A stretch of 64,000 bases of DNA from Lachnospiraceae bacterium UBA4338 (GTDB lineage: Bacteria; Bacillota; Clostridia; Lachnospirales; Lachnospiraceae), in assembly GCA_002393735.1 (NCBI GenBank), contig DGTK01000017.1, forward strand, positions 173,847 to 237,846, read 5' to 3'. Position 1 is the first letter of the stretch. Each line of letters opens with the position of its first letter. The notes below the pieces were generated by a model. That model was not told where the DNA came from and did not search any database. It was given only the letters and a program-made list of their open reading frames with translations. The position numbers were made by a program, and so were the translations under genes. Below are positions 53,180 through 61,399 of the stretch, piece after piece.

Positions 53180-55366
53180 TTATTTTTTACGTCTTGAAAC
53201 TGCTACAACAATACCTGCAATTATGAAGCCTGCCGGCAAAACAAGGAGGCAGATTGCTGCATAAATACCAATCATACCATAATCAACCGTAATCGGATCA
53301 TATGACATACTCTTGGCTGGAATCATTGATTTAAGTTCTACATCTGTAAATGTAAGAATTGTGTCAGTAACAAGTTTTGCATTGGCACCACTAACCATAG
53401 TATCCAGACTTTCATTTAAGAATTCCGGTGTACCAATAAGTAATGCTTCTGCTTCATTTTCACCATCAATATACTTACTTGCATATGCTGCTGTAATGAA
53501 TGGTCCGGTTTCATCACCATCTTCATATTCAAGTGAAGTGCCCTGTGAAAGAACCTTGCAGTATGAATCACCGGTTGAAACATAGAGAGCCTCTACGTAG
53601 ATATCATCCGGAATATCCGCTTTTGTTTCCATACCTCTGGTCTGGGCAAAGAAGTTAAACATTTTGCTATTATAAAGGTCTGCTGTAACCGGGTTGTAAA
53701 CTGGATCAAGCAATAAAAAGTAAGGATAATCACCATACATATAATATGAGTTGGATTCAATTACAGTTCCGTCGGTTAAAACAACACCAAATTCTTCCAT
53801 AAATGCATCATAATTAGGTGTATTATCAACATCCATTGATGCAAGTAATATTAATTTACCACCCTTATCCCTGTAATTCTGAAGAGCCTGGATTTCTTCA
53901 GTATTAAGGTCATTGGCAGGTCCGTTTACGATAACTACTGAAGCATCTTCAGGAATATCTTTCTCTTTCATGATTGAAAGTTCATCTACTGTAAAACCAC
54001 CTTTACCAATGGTTTCAATAAATGTATAAGGAACTTCTCTCTCTCCATGACCTACAAGGTAATAAATATGTTCATCAACATCTGAAATAAGTGAAGAAAT
54101 TGCAGATGTAATCTGACCTTCAATATCAATTGAAACATCATTAACAGCATACTGACCTGTAGTATAATCCATGCCGTAATCGTAAACATATAATTTATCT
54201 GCTGAAACTACCCTGTACTTATCTATAACCTCTTTACCGCTTTCATCAGTGGTTTTTGTACAGACAAGCAATCCGCCATAATCAAGGGCTTCAGCGTAAT
54301 CATTAAAGAAATTAGGATTATCTTTATTATCAATAAATTCAACCTTAATCTTATCGCTGTACTTACGATAATTGTTAAGATATTTACTTTCAAAATCATC
54401 GATATCCTTCTCAGAACCACTTACATAAATTGTAATATCCTTATCAAGTGTATCAAGTACACTCTTTGTATCATCTGTAAGTGCTACCAGTTCCTTATCA
54501 GTAAAATCATATTCAACATATTTGTCATCTGCAAAATTAACTGCAACATTAATCCCAACGAAAGCTGCGATTAAAATAAAGATGACGGCGATTTTGGATA
54601 TGAATTTCTTCTTACCAACAGATTTGATAACAAAACCATTCTTTCCAAAAGCAACACCTGACATAATAAGGAATAATGCAATAATTGAAATGATATATAC
54701 AATATCCTTAAGATTAAGTCCGCAAAGGGGAGTTAAATTAATATCATAGGCTACACCGAATAACATATTAAATGGTGATGTGATATCAATATATCTCATG
54801 ATGGCATAAATCCATGAATCTTCGCCAAAGAGATACAATGTAAATGTAGGCACAAGATACATAATGAATAATACGCCATATGTAAGAATTGCAGCCACAA
54901 ACTGATGCTCAGTCAGGGATGATAAGAACATACCAATTGATATGCAGACACATCCAAATAAGAAGAATCCAAGCAGTGAAAGCACGGTTTCAACCATTGG
55001 AACCGGTCCAAATATCATCATAACAAGTGCGCCCAAAACAAGTATCATGGTGGTGATTAAAAGAATTGTTGCAAGTGCAAAGAACTTACCTAAAACAATG
55101 CTTGTAATACTGATAGGCGACGATATTAAAAGTCTGTCAGTTCCAGCCTTCTTCTCTTCTGCAAAGGTACGCATTGTAAGTACCGGCAGAATAAGCAGCA
55201 AAATAATCATTAAAGCTGAAACTGTATATGACAAATATGGATTTGAATAAAACAGATTATATAAAACAAAATATAATCCTGCAAAGAATGTAAATACAGC
55301 CAGGAATAACCAGCCAAAGAAGGATTTAAAATAAGATTTAATCTCTTTAATATAGATGGTAAACAT
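53180..55366 (-). CDS. Gld-type ABC permease fused to GldG-like extracytoplasmic domain
   Basis: 728-aa fusion. Residues ~1-240 form an ABC-2 permease with six spans, starting FTIYIKEIKSYFKSFFGWLFLAVFTFFAG (GldF-like), with TFAEEKKAGTDRLLISSPIS in the coupling loop. A seventh span (~258-276) leads to a GldG-like extracytoplasmic domain (~285-695) containing IYYLVGHGEREVPY and KLILLASMDVDNTPNYD. A final membrane span and basic tail close it. In Bacteroidetes GldF and GldG are separate gliding proteins; the fusion in Firmicutes has no proven role. It follows its ATPase by 2 bp. Confidence 0.88.
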   Translation of the reverse strand: MFTIYIKEIKSYFKSFFGWLFLAVFTFFAGLYFVLYNLFYSNPYLSYTVSALMIILLLILPVLTMRTFAEEKKAGTDRLLISSPISITSIVLGKFFALATILLITTMILVLGALVMMIFGPVPMVETVLSLLGFFLFGCVCISIGMFLSSLTEHQFVAAILTYGVLFIMYLVPTFTLYLFGEDSWIYAIMRYIDITSPFNMLFGVAYDINLTPLCGLNLKDIVYIISIIALFLIMSGVAFGKNGFVIKSVGKKKFISKIAVIFILIAAFVGINVAVNFADDKYVEYDFTDKELVALTDDTKSVLDTLDKDITIYVSGSEKDIDDFESKYLNNYRKYSDKIKVEFIDNKDNPNFFNDYAEALDYGGLLVCTKTTDESGKEVIDKYRVVSADKLYVYDYGMDYTTGQYAVNDVSIDIEGQITSAISSLISDVDEHIYYLVGHGEREVPYTFIETIGKGGFTVDELSIMKEKDIPEDASVVIVNGPANDLNTEEIQALQNYRDKGGKLILLASMDVDNTPNYDAFMEEFGVVLTDGTVIESNSYYMYGDYPYFLLLDPVYNPVTADLYNSKMFNFFAQTRGMETKADIPDDIYVEALYVSTGDSYCKVLSQGTSLEYEDGDETGPFITAAYASKYIDGENEAEALLIGTPEFLNESLDTMVSGANAKLVTDTILTFTDVELKSMIPAKSMSYDPITVDYGMIGIYAAICLLVLPAGFIIAGIVVAVSRRKK

Positions 55367-55368
55367 TA

Positions 55369-56439
55369 CTATTCATCCTCCTTTCCTTCTTCTTCATCCA
55401 AAGACTCTTCGGATTCAGACTCTTCATCATCCTCTTCATCCTCTTCATCTTTGTCTTTAGCCAGAGATTCTTCCATAAGACGTTTTTCTTCCTCTTCCAG
55501 TTCTTCATTGAAATCCTTCATGATTTCAAGATAACTGTCTTCAAGAGATGTCTTACTTACGCTAAGTTCAAGGATAAGAATTCTTTCATCGGATAAGGCA
55601 AAGGATAATTCTTCTCTGACATCCTCTCCCTCTTTGGATTCAACTTTGAATTTAACACCGGAAGCATTTTCTTCAACGAAGGTATAATTGTCGATTTTAT
55701 CAACCTTTGACAGTACCTTTTCAACCGCTTCCTTGCTGCCCTTTGCCGTAAATTCAAAGGTAACACCCTTACGCTTGGAATTAATAATATTATCAGTTGT
55801 ATCAGAAGCAACAACTCTTCCGTGAGAAATAACAAGACATTCATCACAGATAGCCCCAATCTCAGAAAGAATATGAGAACTGATAATAACAGTATGCTCT
55901 TCTTTTAAAGATTTGATTAAGTTTCTGATTTCAATTATCTGTTCCGGATCAAGACCAACTGTGGGCTCATCCAGGATAATAATGGGAGGATTGCCGATTA
56001 GAGCACCTGCAATACCGACTCTTTGTCTGTAACCTTTTGACAAATGTTTAATTAATTTGTACTGTACCTCTTCAAGCCCCGTTTTCTTAAGAATATCCAG
56101 AGTGGAAGCCTCTTTGGTACTTTTATCTATTTTCTTAAGACTACCTACGAAATTAAGGTATTCTCTTACATCCATATCCAGATAAAGTGGTGGGATTTCC
56201 GGAAGATATCCAATACATTTCTTGGCTTCCTTGGATTCCACACCCATAATATGACCATTAATAGTAATTACACCTTCTGTTGGTGTAAGTAAACCGGTAA
56301 TGGTATTCATAATTGTAGATTTACCTGCACCATTAGGTCCAAGCAAACCGTAAATATGGCCATCTTCTACAGTAAAAGATACATCTGTAACTGCAGGATT
56401 CTTGCCATAATACTTTGTTAAGTGTTCAACCTGTATCAT
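55369..56439 (-). CDS. ABC transporter ATPase (GldA-like) with acidic tail
   Basis: 356-aa ATPase partner of the fused permease. It has Walker A GPNGAGKS (34-41), signature LSKGYRQRVG, Walker B IIILDEPTVGLDP, and switch VIISSHILSE. Residues ~320-356 are almost all Glu, Asp and Ser. A 19-bp perfect palindrome lies 17 bp before the start. It heads the unit ABC-permease-gltX-helicase. Confidence 0.92.
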   Translation of the reverse strand: MIQVEHLTKYYGKNPAVTDVSFTVEDGHIYGLLGPNGAGKSTIMNTITGLLTPTEGVITINGHIMGVESKEAKKCIGYLPEIPPLYLDMDVREYLNFVGSLKKIDKSTKEASTLDILKKTGLEEVQYKLIKHLSKGYRQRVGIAGALIGNPPIIILDEPTVGLDPEQIIEIRNLIKSLKEEHTVIISSHILSEIGAICDECLVISHGRVVASDTTDNIINSKRKGVTFEFTAKGSKEAVEKVLSKVDKIDNYTFVEENASGVKFKVESKEGEDVREELSFALSDERILILELSVSKTSLEDSYLEIMKDFNEELEEEEKRLMEESLAKDKDEEDEEDDEESESEESLDEEEGKEDE

Positions 56440-56455
56440 TTTTCAGCCTTTCTTA

Positions 56456-56474
56456 TCGGATAATAATTATCCGA
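56456..56474. promoter_or_regulatory. 19-bp perfect palindrome before the Gld-type ABC operon
   Basis: TCGGATAAT-A-ATTATCCGA has 9-bp arms and a single central base, ending 17 bp before the ATPase ATG. The one-base centre is too tight for an RNA hairpin loop, so a dimeric DNA-binding regulator site is more likely. Confidence 0.55.
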
Positions 56475-56501
56475 ACATGAAATCTTTTATCCCACACAAT
56501 T

Positions 56502-56528
56502 CTTGCCACCGCATAATGCGATGGCAAG
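56502..56528. repeat. hairpin after the Tic20-like gene
   Basis: CTTGCCA (56502-56508) pairs with TGGCAAG (56522-56528), and CGC/GCG extend inside across a C-A mismatch. There is no T-run on either side, so it is either a poor terminator or an RNA-stabilising element. Confidence 0.4.
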
Positions 56529-56554
56529 TATGTAGTAGTAATTATAATTAAATA

Positions 56555-57037
56555 TTATTCAGCGGAAGACTCGCTTTCAGACTCATCAAAATGCTTTTCA
56601 ACAAGTTTTGTAATAAATGGAACCTTGCAAACTTTACCCTTAAGTGAACCAAATACAAAGATAACAGTAAAGATAAAGTAAAGAAGATGTAAAACATTGT
56701 TGCAGAATCTGACAAGATCAAATGTTGATACCCAGTTAGCCACACCATAGAAGAAATCGCTGACAGGGGTAGCCTTAAATGTATTAAACATTCCGGCAAA
56801 GTAATAAATAATATCATAAATTACATCTGAAAACTGTGATAAAATACCTGTAACAACTGTAAATAATGCGCTAAATACAATTGCCTGAGTTGCATTAACT
56901 CTAAGATCCTTATTCTGTGAGTAGATTAATACTACTGCGAAAAGAATCGCACATGCTGTAAAGTTATAATAACCTGCAAAATAACAAAGCATGCTGAGTA
57001 AAGCAACTGAAATACCTAATTTTGAACATTTTTGCAT
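56555..57037 (-). CDS. small polytopic membrane protein (Tic20/DUF4870-like)
   Basis: 160-aa protein with four hydrophobic segments. YSQNKDLRVNATQAIVFSAL resembles the basic loop and following helix of Tic20/DUF4870 membrane proteins, and KVPFITKLVEKHF fits their C-terminal pattern. It ends in an acidic Ser/Glu tail (ESESESSAE). It has its own promoter and an AGGAGG site. The family match is by pattern only and the function is unknown. Confidence 0.6.
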   Translation of the reverse strand: MQKCSKLGISVALLSMLCYFAGYYNFTACAILFAVVLIYSQNKDLRVNATQAIVFSALFTVVTGILSQFSDVIYDIIYYFAGMFNTFKATPVSDFFYGVANWVSTFDLVRFCNNVLHLLYFIFTVIFVFGSLKGKVCKVPFITKLVEKHFDESESESSAE

Positions 57038-57067
57038 AATTGCACCTCCTAAATAAAATACAACTTA

Positions 57068-57095
57068 ATTATAACGACTTTTTTATATTTTACAA
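57068..57095 (-). promoter_or_regulatory. promoter of the Tic20-like gene
   Basis: Minus-strand -35 TTGTAA (57095-57090), a 16-base spacer and a perfect -10 TATAAT (57073-57068). Confidence 0.6.
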
Positions 57096-57106
57096 CCTTT
57101 TTAAAG

Positions 57107-57550
57107 TTAATTAACGCCTGTGGCTCCGAATCCCCCACGGTCTGTATTATCAAGGCTTTTAACCTCTTCAAAGATGAGTTTTGGCTGATTCTTCATAATA
57201 CGGAACTGACAAATCCTGTCATTTACATTTATATCCGTATCTCTCATGGCAAGTGCCGGATAAAACCATTCATCATTATCTCCCGAATAAGAGCCGTCAA
57301 TAACTCCCATATGATTGGTTTGAATAATGCCAAAAGTCTTAAATGTAGAACTTCTCGGCACTACGTGAGCCTCATATCCTTCAGGAAGTTTCATACCGAC
57401 CCCCAAAGGAATCAAAGCCCACTCACCCTTATTTAAGTGAATATCTTTGGCTGCTCTTAAATCAACCCAGTCCGAAACGCCGCCAATATAATCTATTTTT
57501 TCTATCTCATCACTGAAATATTTAATCTTGACAGATAAGGATTCTTCCAT
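57107..57550 (-). CDS. dut: deoxyuridine triphosphatase (dUTPase)
   Basis: 147-aa trimeric-type dUTPase, which removes dUTP and supplies dUMP for thymidylate. Motifs in order are DLRAAKD, PRSSTFK, GVIDGSYSGDN, DRICQFRI and RGGFGATG. All five are intact, including the C-terminal arm. It is preceded by a 55-aa membrane protein gene and followed, without a terminator, by the Tic20-like promoter. Confidence 0.94.
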   Translation of the reverse strand: MEESLSVKIKYFSDEIEKIDYIGGVSDWVDLRAAKDIHLNKGEWALIPLGVGMKLPEGYEAHVVPRSSTFKTFGIIQTNHMGVIDGSYSGDNDEWFYPALAMRDTDINVNDRICQFRIMKNQPKLIFEEVKSLDNTDRGGFGATGVN

Positions 57551-57564
57551 TACTTTTCTCCTTA

Positions 57565-57732
57565 TTAAGCCTGAGTGGCCTCTTCATCATCTGCTTTCTC
57601 TATATCTGCAAGATTCTTTTTCTCCTTAGCCTTGGCCAAAGAAATGCCAATAAATACTGCAAGAGCAATTACACCTATAAAAAACAGGAAAAGAATAAGT
57701 GATGCTACAAAAAACAAAACAAAACTGAACAT
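57565..57732 (-). CDS. 55-aa single-span membrane protein
   Basis: A short open frame between the MutS-like gene (15 bp away) and dut (14 bp away). It starts MFSFVLFFVASLILFLFFIG, continues as a hydrophobic helix to about residue 33, and ends in a Lys/Glu/Asp-rich cytoplasmic tail (KAKEKKNLADIEKADDEEAT). AAGGAGG lies ten bases upstream of the ATG. The tight spacing, ribosome-binding site and membrane topology support a real gene. I do not recognise a family. Confidence 0.65.
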   Translation of the reverse strand: MFSFVLFFVASLILFLFFIGVIALAVFIGISLAKAKEKKNLADIEKADDEEATQA

Positions 57733-57747
57733 TATAATAATTCCTCC

Positions 57748-59430
57748 TTAATCGACATCCCTCCACTCTCCGGTTTTAAGGAAATCCGAAGCAATGCGGT
57801 CAGCATTATTAACTATATTTTCATCATATCCCATCAGTGACAAAAGCCTGATAGCATTTCTGCTGGTCGCCTTGCCTGCATTAATATGATAATTAAATAC
57901 TATGTCATTATCCTTAATCTCTTCTTCAAAATGCATATTCTGATATGTATTCTCCAAAAGAGATGTAAGTTCAATATCATGAGTTGCGGCAAAGCAAAGA
58001 GATTTACCCTTACTTAAGGATAATAAAATTTCATATCCTCCGGCAATTCTCTCTACGGTATTGGTTCCCTTTAAAACCTCATCCACAAAACATAATACAT
58101 TATAATCCATGGCAACCTTATCAAGCAATCTTCGGATGGATTTAATCTCAGCCATATAGTAGCTGTCCCCTTTAAGTAAATCATCCTTTATTGTCATGGA
58201 TGACATTATCTTATAGAATTTGCCCCTGTAACTCTTTGAAAGCGATGTATTAATGCTCTGACTAAGGAGTGCATTAATTCCTATTGTCCTTAAGAATGTG
58301 GACTTTCCTGAGGCATTAGAACCTGTTATAAGTACACCTTTCTTTTCTACCTTTATACTGTTACTTACAGGATTATTAAGAAGCGGATGATAAACATCAA
58401 CGGCTTCCATGTCATATTTATTATCAAGATCAGGCTTAGCATAATAATCAATTCTGTTTCTGTAATTGATTACTGAAATCTTACTCTCAACAGAACCCAG
58501 TATTGAAAACATTTCATCAATAGTCCCGGTATTGGCCTTAACATTACCAATAAGATTATTAAAAATAAACATATCAAGGTGTGTCAGCATATTAAGGTAA
58601 TCATACAAACCACCCGAAATATCCCCTACTGAGTTGGTATTACTTTTAAAAAGTATATTAATTAATGGGCCGTTTATAAATTTAAGTTTCTTAATGTCTT
58701 CTTTTAATTTAACCTTTTCTTCCCCGTATTCATCAGGAAGATAAGATTCAACTTCAGTGGCGCATCTAACCATCTTGTTAATATATTTAAAGCATAGAAG
58801 GTATTCAGAAACATCCTTTTTATGATATAAATATATTCCCGCAACAACAATGGCATACAAAAATAGAAGCACCAGTCCAAGATAAGGACTAAATACAATC
58901 ACTAAGGTAATAATCCCATAAATAATCCACAAAATAATATATTTAATATTACTTTTCTTTTCCAGATTATCTAATTTATCAATATAATCATATAGGGAAA
59001 ATCGGCCGGTCCTTGATAATAAATAAAAACTTAAACTTAATTTATCCTTATTACCGCCATCCTTAATTAATCCAATCTTCTTCTCATAATCACTTATGTC
59101 CCACTTATCAAGGTGTGGATTTAACAGAGTATACATCAAATACTCATCACCTACGGAAGAATAGGAATAATTAATCTCTTTATATACGGATAAAATATCC
59201 AGATCCTCAAATGTTATTTCATCCAGAGTATCATCATTTTGATGCCTCTTGGCATATCCATATATGGATTTAAGCCTTTTTTGGCTGTAATCCTTATTTG
59301 GCGCCCTGGATAAATCAGATTTAAAAGAATCAAGTATATTCTTTATTTTCTTTTTATCATCAAGATACCAGTATATTCTTACAAGAATAATAAATACCAG
59401 TATAGCAGACAGTACATAAATCCAAATCAT
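57748..59430 (-). CDS. membrane-anchored MutS-like ATPase
   Basis: 560-aa protein with a MutS domain V ATPase at the C-terminus: Walker A GSNASGKST (370-378), Walker B CFVDEVLKGTNTVERI with DE at 450-451, and AATHDIELTSLL. It lacks the MutS mismatch-recognition domain. Membrane segments lie at 3-22 and about 162-201, unlike true MutS. It resembles MutS-like subfamilies with N-terminal membrane spans. Mismatch repair is unlikely; the role is unknown. It lies between rnhA and a small membrane protein gene. Confidence 0.82.
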   Translation of the reverse strand: MIWIYVLSAILVFIILVRIYWYLDDKKKIKNILDSFKSDLSRAPNKDYSQKRLKSIYGYAKRHQNDDTLDEITFEDLDILSVYKEINYSYSSVGDEYLMYTLLNPHLDKWDISDYEKKIGLIKDGGNKDKLSLSFYLLSRTGRFSLYDYIDKLDNLEKKSNIKYIILWIIYGIITLVIVFSPYLGLVLLFLYAIVVAGIYLYHKKDVSEYLLCFKYINKMVRCATEVESYLPDEYGEEKVKLKEDIKKLKFINGPLINILFKSNTNSVGDISGGLYDYLNMLTHLDMFIFNNLIGNVKANTGTIDEMFSILGSVESKISVINYRNRIDYYAKPDLDNKYDMEAVDVYHPLLNNPVSNSIKVEKKGVLITGSNASGKSTFLRTIGINALLSQSINTSLSKSYRGKFYKIMSSMTIKDDLLKGDSYYMAEIKSIRRLLDKVAMDYNVLCFVDEVLKGTNTVERIAGGYEILLSLSKGKSLCFAATHDIELTSLLENTYQNMHFEEEIKDNDIVFNYHINAGKATSRNAIRLLSLMGYDENIVNNADRIASDFLKTGEWRDVD

Positions 59431-59436
59431 TAAAAA

Positions 59437-59907
59437 TTATTCCCACTCATCTTTATCAAGATTATCAGACAAAGCAGCATCTACTGCCATCGAATCACAT
59501 CTCTCATTCTCAGGATGTCCTGCATGTCCTTTAATCCAGTTATAATTGACCTCTTTACCTTCAGAGGCTTTAAGAAGTCTTTCCCATAAATCCACATTCT
59601 TAACAGGATTCTTTGTATTCCTTCTAAAATCACTTCGAAGCCAGCCCTGAATCCAGTTTTTGTTAAAAGCATCGCTCACATACTTGGAATCAGTATAAAC
59701 TTCAACCCTGACTCCTTTTTTAAGAGCTTCAAGTCCGGTAATAACTCCCATTAACTCCATTCTGTTATTGGTAGTATTTTCATACCCTTTTGAGTATTCT
59801 CTTTCATAGAATTTACCCTTTGGGTCTGTATATTGCAGGATTGTTCCATATCCTCCGGGTCCCGGATTACCCCTTGATGACCCGTCAGAGAAAAGTTTAA
59901 CAACCAT
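59437..59907 (-). CDS. rnhA: ribonuclease HI
   Basis: 156-aa endonuclease that cuts RNA in RNA-DNA hybrids. The catalytic set is D8 (LFSDGSSRGNPGPGG), E51 (NRMELMGV), D73 (VYTDSKYV) and D138 (NERCDSMA), with H128. Length is standard. It follows cdd by 1 bp and precedes the MutS-like gene by 6 bp. Confidence 0.95.
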   Translation of the reverse strand: MVVKLFSDGSSRGNPGPGGYGTILQYTDPKGKFYEREYSKGYENTTNNRMELMGVITGLEALKKGVRVEVYTDSKYVSDAFNKNWIQGWLRSDFRRNTKNPVKNVDLWERLLKASEGKEVNYNWIKGHAGHPENERCDSMAVDAALSDNLDKDEWE

Positions 59908-59908
59908 A

Positions 59909-60316
59909 TTACTCCTTTAGTGTAAAAGAATGTGGCAGCAGTTCTTCCAAAGTATATTCTTTTATATCACCCTCAGGTCCTGCCACATAAATAACAGCAT
60001 CACCATCCATAAGTTCTGACATAACCTGTCTGCATGTTCCGCAAGGATAAGCATAATCAGTTATTGCATCACCCTTAGGACTTCCAGCCACCAGAATATA
60101 TTTAAGGTTAGAAGCGCCCTCGGAAACCGCCTCAAACATTGCAACTCTCTCAGCGCACACGCTATCTCCATAGGCCGCATTCTCAACATTACAACCTGAG
60201 TAAATATTTCCTTTATCATCCATTACAGCCGCGCCTACAGCGAAACCAGAATATGGACAGTATGAATTCTTTCTTGCCTTAAGGGCCGCATCAAGCAAAG
60301 TATTAATTATTTCCAT
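59909..60316 (-). CDS. cdd: cytidine deaminase
   Basis: 135-aa homotetrameric-type enzyme converting (deoxy)cytidine to (deoxy)uridine. It has zinc ligands C54 (VCAERVAMF, with E56 the proton shuttle), C92 and C95 (PCGTCRQ), and a substrate loop SGCNVENAAYG. It overlaps punA by 14 bp, so the two salvage enzymes are coupled. Confidence 0.95.
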   Translation of the reverse strand: MEIINTLLDAALKARKNSYCPYSGFAVGAAVMDDKGNIYSGCNVENAAYGDSVCAERVAMFEAVSEGASNLKYILVAGSPKGDAITDYAYPCGTCRQVMSELMDGDAVIYVAGPEGDIKEYTLEELLPHSFTLKE

Positions 60317-61148
60317 AAGCCTTACCCATTTTAATCACTGATTTGGTAACAAGTTCTTTAAACTTAGGAGCAGCCTCATTAGCCGCAGCCTGGACCTCAT
60401 CATGAGTAAGAGGTGTGGGACTGATACCTGCCGCCAGGTTGCATACACAGGAAATAGCGCAAATCTTAAGTCCCATATGATTAGCCGCAATTGCTTCGAC
60501 TACAGTACTCATACCCACAGCGTCCGCTCCAAGAGTCTTAAGCATTCTGATTTCAGCCGGGGACTCAAAGGAAGGGCCGGTAAGCTGGGCATAAATTCCT
60601 TCCTGCAATTTAATATTGTTATCTGATGCGGTTTGTCGGATAATATCCTGCAAATCTTCATCGTAAACGTGGGACATGTCCGGGAATCTTGTGCCCAGCT
60701 CGTCCACATTTGGACCGATTAAAGGATTAGGTACGAAGCAGGAAATGTGATCCTTAATCATCATAAAATCTCCGGCCCCAAATCCCGTATTTATTCCACC
60801 GGATGCATTGGTTAAGAAAAGAATTTTGGCTCCCATTAATCCCATTAATCTTACAGGAAGCACAACATCTGAGATGTCATATCCTTCGTAATAATGAACC
60901 CTTCCCTTCATGCAGACAACAGGAACATCATACACATATCCAAAGATAAACTGACCTGCATGTCCGGGAACCGTTGAAACCGGGAAACCGTCAATATCAT
61001 GATAATCCACGATTGCTTCAACCTTAATATTATTAGCATAATCACCAAGTCCTGAACCAAGTACTATGGCTACAAGCGGCTTAAAGGCAGTTTTTTCTCT
61101 TACCTGATTAAGGCATTTATTTAATTTATCCATTACTAAATTACTCAT
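60303..61148 (-). CDS. punA: purine nucleoside phosphorylase
   Basis: 281-aa trimeric-type PNP releasing purine bases and ribose-1-phosphate. It has VAIVLGSGLGDYAN for phosphate binding, VPGHAGQFIFG, CMKGRVHYYEGYD, FLTNASGGIN and LGADAVGMSTVVEA. I chose the ATG at 61148 with AAGGAGG six bases upstream; a longer frame from 61172 lies inside the previous gene. It overlaps that gene by 8 bp and cdd by 14 bp. Confidence 0.93.
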   Translation of the reverse strand: MSNLVMDKLNKCLNQVREKTAFKPLVAIVLGSGLGDYANNIKVEAIVDYHDIDGFPVSTVPGHAGQFIFGYVYDVPVVCMKGRVHYYEGYDISDVVLPVRLMGLMGAKILFLTNASGGINTGFGAGDFMMIKDHISCFVPNPLIGPNVDELGTRFPDMSHVYDEDLQDIIRQTASDNNIKLQEGIYAQLTGPSFESPAEIRMLKTLGADAVGMSTVVEAIAANHMGLKICAISCVCNLAAGISPTPLTHDEVQAAANEAAPKFKELVTKSVIKMGKAYGNN

Positions 61149-61389
61149 TATCTGCCTCCTTATTATCTTCAAGTTCTACTTTTAAATAGAAACCTGTAGG
61201 TTTATTCTCTATTTCCCTGACTATACCTTTTCTTGCCATAATTCTCTGATTGGTAGGGAAATTACCACTCATGGCAATTGCAGGTTCTACAACATAATAG
61301 TAACTGTACGGAAGTTTACCTTCTGATATTGGAACTTCCTGTCCAACAGTTACCAGATCTTCTCTTTCCATTTTAAATTCAACAAACAT
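61141..61389 (-). CDS. uncharacterised 82-aa protein upstream of punA
   Basis: A small beta-rich protein I do not recognise, starting MFVEFKMEREDLVTVGQEVPI. It contains PYSYYYVVEPAIAMSGNF and RIMARKGIVREIENKPTGFYLKVEL, and ends acidic. There is no membrane segment. The ATG at 61389 has AAGG upstream; an earlier ATG at 61422 would overlap the preceding gene by 23 bp. Its stop overlaps the punA start by 8 bp, which supports a real, coupled gene. Confidence 0.65.
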   Translation of the reverse strand: MFVEFKMEREDLVTVGQEVPISEGKLPYSYYYVVEPAIAMSGNFPTNQRIMARKGIVREIENKPTGFYLKVELEDNKEADNE

Positions 61390-61399
61390 CTTTATTACC

